From: Bacteroidales bacterium | GTDB taxonomy: Bacteria > Bacteroidota > Bacteroidia > Bacteroidales > F082 | Length of the DNA stretch: 64,000 bases | Direction: 5' to 3' | Assembly: GCA_015709215.1 (NCBI GenBank) | Contig: JACCQN010000015.1 | Location: 1-64,000 of the forward strand | Part shown: piece by piece, positions 1 through 9,568 of the stretch | Layout of the letters: each line of letters begins with the position of its first letter | How positions within the stretch are numbered: the stretch's first letter is position 1 | The notes under the pieces: model-generated | What the model was told of the DNA's origin: nothing | The model's database searches: none | The model's input: the letters and a program-made list of their open reading frames with translations, nothing else | Translations under genes and position numbers: made by a program

Positions 1-4
1 GTGT

Positions 5-1210
5 TTAAAGTGTCAGATTTAGAAAATCCAGCAGATTGTAATGTTGAATTCCTCGATAAGTATTACCCTTAAAATCGTCCATTGAGACAACAATTTTTGG
101 ATAATTATCTGAGATTTTCTCGAGATTTCCAAATTCTCTTGCAATTGTTTTTTCGTCCTGGAGGAGATAACAAACCTGAATATAAAGTAGTTCGCCGCGT
201 TTGCTGGCTACAAAGTCAATTTCGTTGTTGCCGGTTTGGCCTACCTTTAAGTCGTATTCATTAAATTGAAGATGATGATATACAACATTTTCCATTATTT
301 TGCCAATATCAGCTAACTTAAAGCTGGTTAACGCATTTCGGATGCCTATATCTTCGAAGTAAAACTTTTCGCCAATTTCGAAAAGTCGTTTCCCTGAAAT
401 ATCAAAGCGAGGAACTCGGTGTATCAAAAAAGCATTTGACAGGTGAGCGATGTATTGAATTACTTGAGAAGCTGCAATAGCAGTACGCTGTGATTTTAAG
501 TAAGCGCTTATTTTATTAGCTGAAAACTGTTGCCCGATATTATCAGCTAAAAATAGCGTTAAATTTTCCAGAAATGGAGAGTTCCTGATATCGAAACGCA
601 TAATCACATCCCGAAATAAAACTGTATTGTAGATGCCTTTGAGATAATTGTAAACAATTTCATCCTCAAGCTGCAGGTGTTTCAGATAAGGTAACCCTCC
701 AAATCTGATGTATTGCATCATGGATTCTCTTGTGTTTGTTAGCTCGTTAAATGTTATAAATTCATTGAATGACAAGCTGTTAATTGGGAATTCAATATAC
801 CTTCCACTAAGGTGTGTAGCTAGTTCGCCAGAAAGGATATTGGCATTACTGCCGGTACAATAGATGTCGAATATTGGATTTAACAGCAAACTTCTAAGTG
901 CATTTTCAAAACTCTTAATCTCTTGTATTTCATCGATATAAACCCGGTTTAGAACTCCTTCTTTACTTTTTTTCTGAACGTAATCATTAAGGTCTTCTGC
1001 TGTTTTAATTTTGTCAAAACGCATATCTTCCTTATTGATGTAGATGATATTTGAGGTGGGACTAATTGCTTCTGCGTCTTGCATCAACTGCCTCAAAATG
1101 TAACTTTTACCCACACGTCGTTGTCCGGTTAACACTTTTATCAATTGCTTACCGACAAAAGGTTCTATGCGGTTCATGTATTGAGGGCGTGGAATAATGG
1201 TATTTTCCAT
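5..1210 (-). CDS. AAA ATPase with DUF4143 domain
   Basis: A 401-residue cytoplasmic ATPase of the common prokaryotic AAA_14/DUF4143 family. The N-terminal third holds a P-loop (GQRRVGKS, about residue 29) and a Walker B-like YIDEIQ segment near residue 92. The C-terminal half has the DUF4143 layout, ending in a nuclease-like EIDFV...IQV segment near residues 333-348. Members occur in many copies in Bacteroidota genomes. Their roles are poorly defined, and links to toxin-antitoxin or defence functions are only suggested. It is transcribed alone from a -7 box at 1241-1248. Family call is firm, function unknown. Confidence 0.9.
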   Translation of the reverse strand: MENTIIPRPQYMNRIEPFVGKQLIKVLTGQRRVGKSYILRQLMQDAEAISPTSNIIYINKEDMRFDKIKTAEDLNDYVQKKSKEGVLNRVYIDEIQEIKSFENALRSLLLNPIFDIYCTGSNANILSGELATHLSGRYIEFPINSLSFNEFITFNELTNTRESMMQYIRFGGLPYLKHLQLEDEIVYNYLKGIYNTVLFRDVIMRFDIRNSPFLENLTLFLADNIGQQFSANKISAYLKSQRTAIAASQVIQYIAHLSNAFLIHRVPRFDISGKRLFEIGEKFYFEDIGIRNALTSFKLADIGKIMENVVYHHLQFNEYDLKVGQTGNNEIDFVASKRGELLYIQVCYLLQDEKTIAREFGNLEKISDNYPKIVVSMDDFKGNTYRGIQHYNLLDFLNLTL

Positions 1211-1240
1211 TTTTTATTTTATGTATGCTAAAAATCTATT

Positions 1241-1248
1241 CAAAAGTA
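1241..1248 (-). promoter_or_regulatory. Bacteroidota -7 box for the DUF4143 ATPase
   Basis: On the minus strand the sequence is TACTTTTG, an exact match to the TAnnTTTG -7 consensus of Bacteroidota, about 30 bases before the start codon. No clear -33 TTG was chosen. Confidence 0.5.
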
Positions 1249-1345
1249 ATAAAGTTTAGTTTATACGCAATAAAAATAGAATTTTTTTTAAATTTATAGT
1301 ATATATCCAAATACTTTCACGGATTAGAAGAAAATATAAATCAGA

Positions 1346-2143
1346 TTAAGATACTTTATCAGTGCTTTCGAAAATCTTATCAGCCGATTTGGCGATAAAA
1401 CCTGAATAAAGCTTTCCGCTCTGGTCGGGATATCGACGGGCAAATTCGTAGTAACAGCCCGGGATTTCTTTTTTGCCTTCTGTAAAATCCACTTCAATCA
1501 TTTCGGCGCGGATGCTGGATTGTTCTAGCAGTTCAGCTGGGTTGCCCTTGATTTCTCCGCCCGAATCATTGATGCGGAAGCCGTTATCTTTGAGCAATTG
1601 GTTCACTTTTTCCAGGCTGTTGAATTTTCCCAGTCCGTTCACACTCACTGTGAAGTGGTTTGCACAAAATCCGTTCACATAAAGCCATGCAGCATATTCT
1701 GATTCTTCACGAAGCTTTTCGTAAATATCGTAGGAAGGTGTTCCCCAGCTGCTTCCACTGTAAATCAAATCATCTGATTTCAGCAAAGATTCAGGGATTT
1801 GGTCAACAAGTTTTTTTACTGTTTCCTGCAAAAATGGACTGAAGTCAGCTGTTTTTAGTTGAGAAATAAATACCCTTGGCTGACCTTCCATTTCAAAATG
1901 CTTGGCATAAAGGTGTTTAGTTTCAAAATGGTAATCGCCTTTATAAGTGTAACCGGCTTCCAAAAAAACGCGCGAAAGCACTTCGATATTGATGCGGGGA
2001 TCATCAAAAGTACGAAAGGCAATATGATCGTTTTCAACCTTTTCGCCTTCTTTCACAAAAAGCTCATACACCTTTTGTACCGAAGGGTTCTGCATGGTGT
2101 AATCAGCCCAGAGGCGATCAAAAATCTGATTAACTTTATTCAT
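1346..2143 (-). CDS. DUF1338 protein, 2-oxoadipate dioxygenase/decarboxylase-like
   Basis: A 265-residue protein of the DUF1338 family, whose characterised members (HglS type) are Fe(II)-dependent VOC-fold enzymes that convert 2-oxoadipate to 2-hydroxyglutarate in lysine breakdown. Candidate metal ligands are visible: His in NDHIAFRTF near residue 40, His in NHFTVSV near residue 162, and Glu in YYEFARRYP near residue 232. It starts 10 bases after the lipoate ligase gene on the same strand and is probably cotranscribed with it. The substrate in this organism is inferred from the family only. Confidence 0.85.
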   Translation of the reverse strand: MNKVNQIFDRLWADYTMQNPSVQKVYELFVKEGEKVENDHIAFRTFDDPRINIEVLSRVFLEAGYTYKGDYHFETKHLYAKHFEMEGQPRVFISQLKTADFSPFLQETVKKLVDQIPESLLKSDDLIYSGSSWGTPSYDIYEKLREESEYAAWLYVNGFCANHFTVSVNGLGKFNSLEKVNQLLKDNGFRINDSGGEIKGNPAELLEQSSIRAEMIEVDFTEGKKEIPGCYYEFARRYPDQSGKLYSGFIAKSADKIFESTDKVS

Positions 2144-2153
2144 GTTTTTATTT

Positions 2154-3134
2154 TTAAAAGAGTTGATATAAAATTGATTTGCTAAGTTTTAGATCTGAAT
2201 TAAAGTCAGAAGCCAATTCATTTGCGATTTTAAGCATGGCTTCGGGATGGTGTGGAAGACCCAGCAGTTTTTGCCGGATTTTTTCTGCCAAAACTGTGTC
2301 GTTCGAATTTTCGAAAACAACAGTTGAGATCATGCCTTTGTTTACTTCGATCGTTAGCTGAGCTTTAAAATGGTTCATTTCAAACAGTCGGGTTAACTGA
2401 TAAGAGGGCGAATAGCCATAGTTCCAGGCAGCTGTTTTGTATTTTTGATCAGCGAGATTTTGAATTTCACACATTTGATCTTCAGTGAGTTTTATCGCTT
2501 CTGTAATTGAAAATTTTTCGAAAATGAAAGCTTTCAATTCTTGCTGAAAATTTTCGAAAGAAATGGGTTGAACAAACAGCGGTTTAAGGTTTATGACCAC
2601 GGCCCTGATTGACTGTATCGCTTTAGTTTGAATGGAGTGGGTTTCTTTTTTGAGGCAACGATCAACAGCTTTCAGGTCGGCATCAAAAAGCAGCGTGCCA
2701 TGATGGAGACTTCGGTTTTTGAACACATGCGCTGCATTGCCCGAAAACTTGAGTCCGTTGACAGTAAGATTGCTTTTGCCGGTCATTTCGGCCGGAATAC
2801 CATTGCTGTTCAAATAATCCAATATGGGTTTTGTGAACCGTTGAAAATTGATTTTATCCTCTTGATCCGAGCTGGTGGTAATGAATGAAAAATTCAGGTT
2901 TCCCGGCCCGTGAAACACTGTTCCGCCTCCAGAAATACGACGGATTACCGGTATTTTATTTTCGACCAAACAGGCTGTATTTATTTCGATTACAGGATTT
3001 TGATGCTTTCCTAATATCAAACTGGGAGCGTTTTGCCACAGCATAAAAATATCATGCTTAGTCTGTCGGAGTAAGTATTCCTCAACAGCTAAATTAAACC
3101 ACGGATCACGTGAAGGTTTTTCAAGGAAAAACAT
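2154..3134 (-). CDS. lplA: Lipoate-protein ligase A
   Basis: A 326-residue cytoplasmic enzyme that activates lipoate with ATP and attaches it to lysines of 2-oxoacid dehydrogenase E2 subunits and GcvH. The BPL/LplA catalytic domain has the RRISGGGTVFH signature at about residues 70-80 and the KFSGNA segment near residue 129 that carries the lipoyl-AMP-binding lysine. A C-terminal accessory domain follows, as in full-length LplA. It heads a two-gene operon with the DUF1338 gene and shares a divergent promoter region with bipA. The lpdA gene near 34 kb encodes an E3 that works with lipoylated partners. Confidence 0.93.
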   Translation of the reverse strand: MFFLEKPSRDPWFNLAVEEYLLRQTKHDIFMLWQNAPSLILGKHQNPVIEINTACLVENKIPVIRRISGGGTVFHGPGNLNFSFITTSSDQEDKINFQRFTKPILDYLNSNGIPAEMTGKSNLTVNGLKFSGNAAHVFKNRSLHHGTLLFDADLKAVDRCLKKETHSIQTKAIQSIRAVVINLKPLFVQPISFENFQQELKAFIFEKFSITEAIKLTEDQMCEIQNLADQKYKTAAWNYGYSPSYQLTRLFEMNHFKAQLTIEVNKGMISTVVFENSNDTVLAEKIRQKLLGLPHHPEAMLKIANELASDFNSDLKLSKSILYQLF

Positions 3135-3164
3135 CAGCTAAAACGGTTGCAATGTGATAGTGCG

Positions 3165-3172
3165 CAAAATTA
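3165..3172 (-). promoter_or_regulatory. -7 box for lplA
   Basis: The minus strand reads TAATTTTG, matching TAnnTTTG, about 30 bases before the lplA start. It lies back to back with the bipA promoter. Confidence 0.5.
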
Positions 3173-3206
3173 ATGCTTTTTGTAAGTAGGCTAAAGATTA
3201 ATGACC

Positions 3207-3214
3207 TAATTTTG
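3207..3214 (+). promoter_or_regulatory. -7 box for bipA
   Basis: TAATTTTGCA matches the Bacteroidota -7 box with the frequent trailing CA. It sits about 36 bases before the bipA ATG. A TTTG at 3179-3182 is a possible -33 element, though its spacing of 24 bases is long. Confidence 0.55.
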
Positions 3215-3249
3215 CAGCACTTTTCAAATTCAAAATAGCAAACCCTTAC

Positions 3250-5055
3250 ATGCAGAATATCAGAAACATTGCCATAATTGCTCACGTTGATCATGGCAAA
3301 ACCACCCTTGTTGACCGAATGCTCCATCAGGTAAAACTCTTCAGGGATAATCAGGAAACAGGAGATCTTATCTTAGATAACAACGATCTGGAGCGTGAAC
3401 GCGGCATTACGATTTTATCAAAAAACGTTTCGGTTCGGTATAAAGACGTTAAAATTAATATTATTGACACGCCTGGTCACGCCGATTTTGGTGGTGAGGT
3501 GGAGCGCGTGCTCAATATGGCGGATGGGGTTTTACTTTTGGTAGATGCTTTTGAAGGCCCGATGCCGCAAACGCGTTTTGTGCTGCAAAAAGCTATCGAG
3601 CTTGGGTTGAAGCCTATTGTTGTAGTTAACAAAGTGGACAAACCCAATTGTCGTCCTGATGAAGTGCAGGAAGCCGTTTTCGATTTGATGTTTAACCTTG
3701 GCGCTACGGAGGATCAGTTGAATTTCCCCACTGTTTTTGGCTCATCAAAAAATGGCTGGATGTCGGATCACTGGAATAATGTTACGCAGGATGTCTCCTA
3801 CCTGCTGGATGTGATTATCGAAACCATTCCCAAAGCGCAGTATGTAGAAGGAACACCTCAGATGTTGATCACCTCACTGGATTACAGCTCTTATGTTGGC
3901 CGTATTGCCGTAGGTCGCTTGTCGCGCGGACAGTTGCAGGCTGGTATGACCGTGAGCCTGGTGAAACGTGACGGAGGAATCAGCAAATCAGTGATTAAGG
4001 AGCTTTACACTTTTGAAGGGCTGGGTAAAGAGCGCACAAAGATGATGGTGCATGCCGGTGATCTTATCGCCCTGATGGGGATTGATGATTTTGAAATCGG
4101 CGATACCGTAGCAGATTTTGAAAATCCGGAACCTTTGCCACCCATCAGGATTGATGAGCCAACAATGAGTATGCTGTTCACAATTAACAATTCGCCTTTT
4201 TATGGTAAGGAAGGAAAATATGTTACATCGAGACATTTACGCGACAGATTGATTAAGGAAACTGAAAAAAACCTGGCACTTAGGGTTGAAGATACCGATT
4301 CGCCTGATGCGTTATTGGTTTATGGCCGTGGTATTTTGCACCTTAGTATCCTTATCGAAACCATGCGCCGCGAAGGTTACGAGTTTCAGCTTGGCCAGCC
4401 CCGTGTTATCATAAAAACTATCGACGGAGTAAAACATGAACCTATCGAAAGCCTTACTGTTCAGGTTCCTGAGGATTTTTCGGGCAGGGTTATCGAGCAG
4501 GTAACCATGCGTAAAGGTGAGCTAACGGAGATGACACCGAAAGGCGATCGCATGCATTTGGAGTTTTTGATTCCATCGCGGGGTATTATTGGTTTGCGCA
4601 ATAATTTGCTTACTGCAACAGAAGGGGAGGCCATCATCGCTCACCGTTTCAAAAGTTTTGAACCCTGGAAAGGCGAGCTCAATGCAAAAGTCAATGGAGC
4701 CTTGATTTCGATGGACACAGGAACTGCTATTCCATACGCCATATGGAAGCTGCAGGACAGGGGACGGTTTTTTGTTAATCCCGGCGAGGATGTGTATATG
4801 GGTCAGGTGATTGGCGAAAACAACAGAGCAGGTGATATGGTTATCAATATCAATAAAACCAAAAAACTTAGTAATGTCAGAGCATCCGGTTCGGACGAAA
4901 AAGTGATGATAATCCCGGCTATCAGGTTCTCGTTGGAAGAATATATGGAGTATATCCGTGATGATGAATATCTGGAGGTCACTCCTAGAAGCCTCAGATT
5001 GCGTAAGATATTACTCGATGAGAATGAGCGCAAGCGAGCCGGAAAATCTAATTAA
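3250..5055 (+). CDS. typA: Ribosome-associated GTPase BipA/TypA
   Basis: A 601-residue translational GTPase related to EF-G and LepA, involved in ribosome assembly and stress or cold adaptation. The G1 motif HVDHGKTT is at residues 12-19, G3 DTPGHADFGG near residue 74, and G4 NKVD near residue 128. The EF-G-like domains II, III and V and the BipA-specific C-terminal domain follow, and the length is normal for the family. A small lipoprotein gene starts 11 bases after its stop codon. Confidence 0.97.
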   Translation: MQNIRNIAIIAHVDHGKTTLVDRMLHQVKLFRDNQETGDLILDNNDLERERGITILSKNVSVRYKDVKINIIDTPGHADFGGEVERVLNMADGVLLLVDAFEGPMPQTRFVLQKAIELGLKPIVVVNKVDKPNCRPDEVQEAVFDLMFNLGATEDQLNFPTVFGSSKNGWMSDHWNNVTQDVSYLLDVIIETIPKAQYVEGTPQMLITSLDYSSYVGRIAVGRLSRGQLQAGMTVSLVKRDGGISKSVIKELYTFEGLGKERTKMMVHAGDLIALMGIDDFEIGDTVADFENPEPLPPIRIDEPTMSMLFTINNSPFYGKEGKYVTSRHLRDRLIKETEKNLALRVEDTDSPDALLVYGRGILHLSILIETMRREGYEFQLGQPRVIIKTIDGVKHEPIESLTVQVPEDFSGRVIEQVTMRKGELTEMTPKGDRMHLEFLIPSRGIIGLRNNLLTATEGEAIIAHRFKSFEPWKGELNAKVNGALISMDTGTAIPYAIWKLQDRGRFFVNPGEDVYMGQVIGENNRAGDMVININKTKKLSNVRASGSDEKVMIIPAIRFSLEEYMEYIRDDEYLEVTPRSLRLRKILLDENERKRAGKSN

Positions 5056-5065
5056 AACAAAGATT

Positions 5066-5656
5066 ATGAAGATATTAAAGTCTGTTTCAGTTGTATTTTT
5101 TATGCTAATCGCTATCACCTCCTGTGAAGTGTTAGACCAAATGAGCCAGATGCAACAGCTTGCTTTGTGCGGGTTCAAAGTTACAGGGGTCAACAGGGTG
5201 CATATTGCTGGAATTCAAATGGATGAAAACACGCGTAAAAGTGATTTAGGAGCAGCTCAGATAATGCAATTGACGGCTGCCCTATTTAAACGGGAACTTC
5301 CGGTTGATTTTGATTTGCAGCTCAATATCGATAATCCTAATGATAAAACGGCGGCTATGAATCGGATGGATTATGAATTATTCATAGATAATAAGCAAAT
5401 CCTCGCCGGACAGATGAATAAGACAGTGAGCGTTTTGCCGAAATCCAATTCCAATGTCTCAATGCCCATAGCAATTGATTTGTTTAAAGTTTTGAATAAT
5501 GAAACACAGGATGCACTCGTTAATTTGGCTTTTAAACTTACCGGCGATCAAAGTAATCCGGCAGATATCCTGCTCAAGGTGAAGCCTTATATTCAGGTTG
5601 GAGGAAAAACACTGGCATATCCGGGTTTTTTGGATTTGAAGTACACGCTAAAGTAA
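5066..5656 (+). CDS. Lipoprotein with LEA14/WHy-like domain
   Basis: A 196-residue predicted lipoprotein. The ATG at 5066 is chosen because it begins a signal peptide with lipobox ITSC about 20 residues in. A longer reading from 4958 would overlap bipA. The mature part resembles LEA type 2/WHy domains: a beta-rich segment with LNIDNPNDK and later an SVLP...MPIAIDL pattern. Such proteins are common periplasm-facing lipoproteins in Bacteroidota and have no established function. It lies directly after bipA and may be read from the same transcript. Confidence 0.75.
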   Translation: MKILKSVSVVFFMLIAITSCEVLDQMSQMQQLALCGFKVTGVNRVHIAGIQMDENTRKSDLGAAQIMQLTAALFKRELPVDFDLQLNIDNPNDKTAAMNRMDYELFIDNKQILAGQMNKTVSVLPKSNSNVSMPIAIDLFKVLNNETQDALVNLAFKLTGDQSNPADILLKVKPYIQVGGKTLAYPGFLDLKYTLK

Positions 5657-5660
5657 GCAA

Positions 5661-6719
5661 TCAGGCAATTTTCAAGCGTTTTAAAGGAATAGGAAGTTTA
5701 GTGTAATTCTTATAATTTCCGGTTTTTCGCAATTCTTCATAAAGAGCGAGCACTTTTTCGATCAAATAAGGGGTATTATCCGAATAGGATAATTGCATCT
5801 GTTGGTCAGAATCAATCCAATGCTGAATCTTGTTGAGGTTTTTTTCTTTGAGGTTTTTTATCACAGGAAAACTCAATAATTCTAATGCTTTGGCATTGCA
5901 GAGTTGTTCAAACTGATTTTTCATTGGCATAACCATAAGTTTTTTACCCAGATAAATGGCCTCAGCAGGTGTTTCAAAGCCTGCGCCACATAACACTCCG
6001 GAGCTTTCATTCAAACTTTTCATAAAGCGTTTATTTGAAACAGGAAATATTGTTATGTGATCATTGTATTGTGTGTAAAGGTGGCTTTTCGAAAAGATAT
6101 GCCATTTAACTCCTTTCACCTGATTCAGCTTTCCGGCCAGTTCAAGAGCGTCCCAGGCAGGGAGGTAAACGGTATAATGACCTTTGACGGTTGGTCTTGC
6201 TTTTCTGATTTCAGATCGTATAATAGGAGTGAGGATATTGGCACTATATGCCTGAAAGTGAAATCCTATTCTTTTATGGGCGGGGGCATAATTACGCAAC
6301 ACAAATTTACCAAAAGGATCTGTTTCGTTAGGTATTGGTACGCCTGGTTCCAATAGCGCTGCCTGATGGCTTAATGATACACAGGGGATGTTTTTTAGCA
6401 GGCCAGCCCAGGCAGATATGGGCTCAAAGTCGTTGATAATCAAATCGTAGTTTTCAACAGGAAGGGATTCGTATTCCTTGAACAGCCTCAAAATACTGGC
6501 TTCGTTATAGGTATTCCAGATATCCACGCCGCCATTTTTTCCAAAAGTAAAACTCAATCCTTTAAGGCGATATTTAATTGGATGGTTCAGCTGTATTTCG
6601 GCTTGTGTGCCGCTTAAAAGGATGTCTGTTTGCCCAATCTTATAAAGATGTGGCAGGATTTCATGTGCCCTGCTCAAATGCCCGTTACCGGTGGCTTGTA
6701 TAGCATAAAGGATTCGCAT
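5661..6719 (-). CDS. MurG-like glycosyltransferase family protein
   Basis: A protein of about 352 residues in the GT28-like group that resembles UDP-sugar transferases. The ATG at 6719 gives MRILYAIQATGNGHLSRA, whose glycine-rich start is typical of the acceptor-side Rossmann fold. A start at 6743 would overlap the upstream gene. The C-terminal GAGFETPAEA segment and the MPMKNQFEQ motif fit the nucleotide-sugar-binding half. It follows the LpxH-like phosphoesterase gene by 13 bases. The pair recurs in Bacteroidota and suggests a role in envelope glycolipid metabolism. Substrate unknown. Confidence 0.8.
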   Translation of the reverse strand: MRILYAIQATGNGHLSRAHEILPHLYKIGQTDILLSGTQAEIQLNHPIKYRLKGLSFTFGKNGGVDIWNTYNEASILRLFKEYESLPVENYDLIINDFEPISAWAGLLKNIPCVSLSHQAALLEPGVPIPNETDPFGKFVLRNYAPAHKRIGFHFQAYSANILTPIIRSEIRKARPTVKGHYTVYLPAWDALELAGKLNQVKGVKWHIFSKSHLYTQYNDHITIFPVSNKRFMKSLNESSGVLCGAGFETPAEAIYLGKKLMVMPMKNQFEQLCNAKALELLSFPVIKNLKEKNLNKIQHWIDSDQQMQLSYSDNTPYLIEKVLALYEELRKTGNYKNYTKLPIPLKRLKIA

Positions 6720-6732
6720 AGGGTAGGTGATT

Positions 6733-7581
6733 TTAAGATTCAAACTCTTTCAGCATCATTTTGAATACCTCTTTGTGTTTAAGGTCTTCCAGTGCATCCA
6801 TATCTTTCATTTTACCAGCTTTCTCATTTAATTTAGGTTTAGGATGGAAATAGAGCTGCCATTTCTCATCATTGTATTCCAGAGCTGAAAGGTTTTCGAT
6901 CCAGTCGCCTGAGTTCAGGTATTTAATTTGGCCAAAGTCTGTTGTGATTTGGCGGATCTCAGGCTGATGGATATGGCCGCAAACAATAGCGTCGTATCCT
7001 TTTCGGGATGCCAGTAAAGCAGCTGTTTCTTCAAAATTATTGATATATTTCACAGCTGACTTAACGTTTTCTTTAATTTTTTTTGACAAAGAAACATTTC
7101 CTTTACCAAATAATCTGCTTATGGAGTTGATAGCAACATTCAAAGCAATGAGAGTATCGTATCCTATTGCGCCGGCTTTGGCGAGCCATTTGGAATGTTG
7201 CATAATTACATCAAAAACATCACCATGAAAAAACCACACTTTCTTGCCTGAAAGTTCGAGTACCAAATGATTTACGATATGAAGATTGCCAACACGTGAA
7301 TCGGCAAATTTTCTGAGGACTTCATCGTGGTTTCCGGTGATGTAGTAAACTTTGGTTTTTTTTGATGCCATGCTGAGAATTTCCTTGATCACCTTCATAT
7401 GGGCAGCCGGCCAATAGCGTTTTTTGAATTGCCAAATGTCAATGATATCACCGTTCAGGATTAAAATCCTTGGACGAATACTTTTGAGGTAATTTAGCAA
7501 GGCTTTTGCCTCACAGCCCCTTGTGCCCAAATGGACATCAGATAAAACCACCAATCGAACATTTCTTTGTTGTGTTTTCAT
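6733..7581 (-). CDS. LpxH-like metallophosphoesterase
   Basis: A 282-residue calcineurin-like phosphoesterase resembling UDP-2,3-diacylglucosamine diphosphatase (LpxH/LpxH2), a lipid A pathway enzyme at the cytoplasmic membrane. The metal-binding motifs occur in order: DVHLG near residue 15, GDIID near 44, GNHDE near 82, HGDVFD near 117 and GHIHQ near 200. It is the first gene of a two-gene operon with the glycosyltransferase. Whether it is the housekeeping LpxH or a paralogue cannot be decided here. Confidence 0.85.
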   Translation of the reverse strand: MKTQQRNVRLVVLSDVHLGTRGCEAKALLNYLKSIRPRILILNGDIIDIWQFKKRYWPAAHMKVIKEILSMASKKTKVYYITGNHDEVLRKFADSRVGNLHIVNHLVLELSGKKVWFFHGDVFDVIMQHSKWLAKAGAIGYDTLIALNVAINSISRLFGKGNVSLSKKIKENVKSAVKYINNFEETAALLASRKGYDAIVCGHIHQPEIRQITTDFGQIKYLNSGDWIENLSALEYNDEKWQLYFHPKPKLNEKAGKMKDMDALEDLKHKEVFKMMLKEFES

Positions 7582-7714
7582 CAGCCCAATCTAAACTATT
7601 GAGCAAAGAAAGTTCAAATACCGCTCCTTGGTTTTAGGTGAATATAAATTCTTTGATAAGGTAAGGTTAAGTCCGAAAGAGCGATTAATTCAAATAAAAA
7701 ACTTATAATCAGAT

Positions 7715-9058
7715 TTAAGCAGCGTGTGTTTTTACAACAGATTTTGTTTTCCAACGTCCAGTACGGTAATAAATATAGGAAAAAACTGCCCCAATTCCCC
7801 AAGCTACCGGAATGCCCCACCAAATTCCTTTGACACCAAAATGCTGCGATAAAAACCACGAAGCCGGAATCCGGATTACCCACAAGGCAAAAATGGAGAT
7901 AAACATCGGTATTAAAGTATCACCTGCACCTCTCAAAACACCATTGATTACAAACATGGCCGAGAACAGGATATAGAAAGCACTCACAATGTACAAATAA
8001 TCTTTTCCGGCTTCAACCACAGCCTGGTCAGAGGTAAATATAAACATAATTTGTTCTGCAAAAATCCAGGCAATAATTGTTACTCCCAGGGTGATCAGCG
8101 TAGTTATGCGCAAAGTTGCCAGCAAACCGTTACGAACTCTTTCGGGCTTATTAGCTCCGATATTTTGCCCTACGAAAGAAGAGAGTGCTGCACTAAAATT
8201 CATCGCCGGAAGGGATGCAAAAGAATCAATGCGCATCGCTACGGCATATGCTGCAATTACAGTGGTACCAAACATATTCACCACTTTGTACAGCGTTAGC
8301 ATTCCCACGGCTACAAATGTCTGCTGAAAACCTGTTGGTAATCCGATTTTCAAACTTTTCACAAAAATTTCCCTATTAAAACGAAGCCGTAAAAGATTAA
8401 AATGTATTGTTTTATGAAAATTATTCAAGTAAATAATGATCGAGATAAAAGCTCCTGCCTGTGAAATAATAGTAGCGTAAGCCACACCTGAAATGCCCCA
8501 CTTAAAAACAATCACAAAGAGCAGGTCGAGCAAAATATTCATAACAGTTGCAATGACCAAAAAATAAAGTGGTGTTTTGGAATCTCCCAATCCGCGAAGA
8601 ATAGCGCTTGTGCCTTGAAAACCGAAGAAGAAAATAAAACCGTAAGCATATACATTAAAATATTCAACTGCTTGTGGGATAACGGATTCAGGTAAGTCAA
8701 TCAACCTAAAAATAAAAGAGCTGCCCAGATTTCCGACAATGCTTAGCAAAACAGAACCTCCAAAAATGAAAAGATACATCGTTTCGATGGCTTGTTGTAT
8801 CTTAGTAATATTGCGGGCGCCATAGTATTGTGCAATGATTATTGTGGTTCCTGTTGTAATACCAATGATTAATGAAATCAAGGTAAAAATCAAAGGAAAA
8901 CTTGCTCCCACTGCTGCCAAAGCTTCATTGCCCAAATAGCGTCCTATAATAATGCTGTCGATGATATTATATAGCTGATGGAAAACATTGCCTATCAGCA
9001 TTGGGACAGTAAACATGAGTATTACCTTGCCTTCTTTGCCTGTTGTCAGGTCGCGCAT
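7715..9058 (-). CDS. MATE family efflux transporter
   Basis: A 447-residue inner-membrane protein with about 12 predicted helices in two similar halves, typical of MATE/NorM/DinF multidrug or toxin exporters driven by Na+ or H+. The N-terminal segment LTTGKEGKVILMFTVPMLIGN and the repeated QNIGANKPERVRNG and YYGARNITKIQQ segments mark the family. It is transcribed alone from a -7 box at 9085-9092. The substrate cannot be predicted. Confidence 0.93.
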   Translation of the reverse strand: MRDLTTGKEGKVILMFTVPMLIGNVFHQLYNIIDSIIIGRYLGNEALAAVGASFPLIFTLISLIIGITTGTTIIIAQYYGARNITKIQQAIETMYLFIFGGSVLLSIVGNLGSSFIFRLIDLPESVIPQAVEYFNVYAYGFIFFFGFQGTSAILRGLGDSKTPLYFLVIATVMNILLDLLFVIVFKWGISGVAYATIISQAGAFISIIIYLNNFHKTIHFNLLRLRFNREIFVKSLKIGLPTGFQQTFVAVGMLTLYKVVNMFGTTVIAAYAVAMRIDSFASLPAMNFSAALSSFVGQNIGANKPERVRNGLLATLRITTLITLGVTIIAWIFAEQIMFIFTSDQAVVEAGKDYLYIVSAFYILFSAMFVINGVLRGAGDTLIPMFISIFALWVIRIPASWFLSQHFGVKGIWWGIPVAWGIGAVFSYIYYRTGRWKTKSVVKTHAA

Positions 9059-9084
9059 ATGCCGTAGTTTTCAAAAAGTGGATG

Positions 9085-9092
9085 CAAAAGTA
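9085..9092 (-). promoter_or_regulatory. -7 box for the MATE gene
   Basis: The minus strand reads TACTTTTGCA, an exact TAnnTTTG match with trailing CA, 26 bases before the start codon. Confidence 0.55.
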
Positions 9093-9158
9093 AACAATAT
9101 TGAACAGCAGCAGGATTTGCATGCACTGAACAATGCAAGCATGAGCCTGATTTTGTTG

Positions 9159-9166
9159 TAATTTTG
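9159..9166 (+). promoter_or_regulatory. -7 box for the RNase P RNA
   Basis: TAATTTTG lies six bases before the first base of the P1 helix of the RNA gene, which is the expected distance to a transcription start. Confidence 0.6.
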
Positions 9167-9171
9167 CTGAG

Positions 9172-9560
9172 GTAAATCCGGGTAGTCGCTGCATGCAAAT
9201 GCGGAGGAAAGTCGGGACAGCACAGGGCGCCATACTTCCTAACGGGAAGGGCTTGAAGCAGAAATGCATCAGGTACAGCAAGTGCCACAGAAAACAAACC
9301 GCCCTGCCTCAGGGCAGGGTAAGGGTGAAAACGTGAGGTAAGAGCTCACGCCTTGTCCGGGCGACCGGGCAGGTGGGTAAACCTTATGGGCTGCAAGGCC
9401 AAATATACCGGCAATTCGGTTCACCGATCAAGGGCTGCCCGTCCGGTGCCGGTGGGTAGGCCGCTGGAGGCTGGTAGCAATGCCAGTCCAAGATAAATGA
9501 CTGCCGGATCAGAAAAATGAGCATCTTCTGATTGCACAGAATCCCGCTTACAGGATTTAC
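9172..9560 (+). ncRNA. rnpB: RNase P RNA (bacterial type A)
   Basis: This is the catalytic RNA of RNase P, which trims the 5' leaders of tRNAs. The conserved GAGGAAAGTCGGGACA core is at about 9203-9218, the GTGAAAACGTGAGGTAAGAG block near 9327, and the ACAGAATCCCGCTTACAGG 3' core at about 9536-9554. The ends pair perfectly: GTAAATCC at 9172-9179 with GGATTTAC at 9553-9560, forming helix P1 and setting the borders. A promoter box precedes it and a hairpin terminator follows. About 390 nt is normal for Bacteroidota. Confidence 0.95.
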
Positions 9561-9568
9561 AAAGCTCA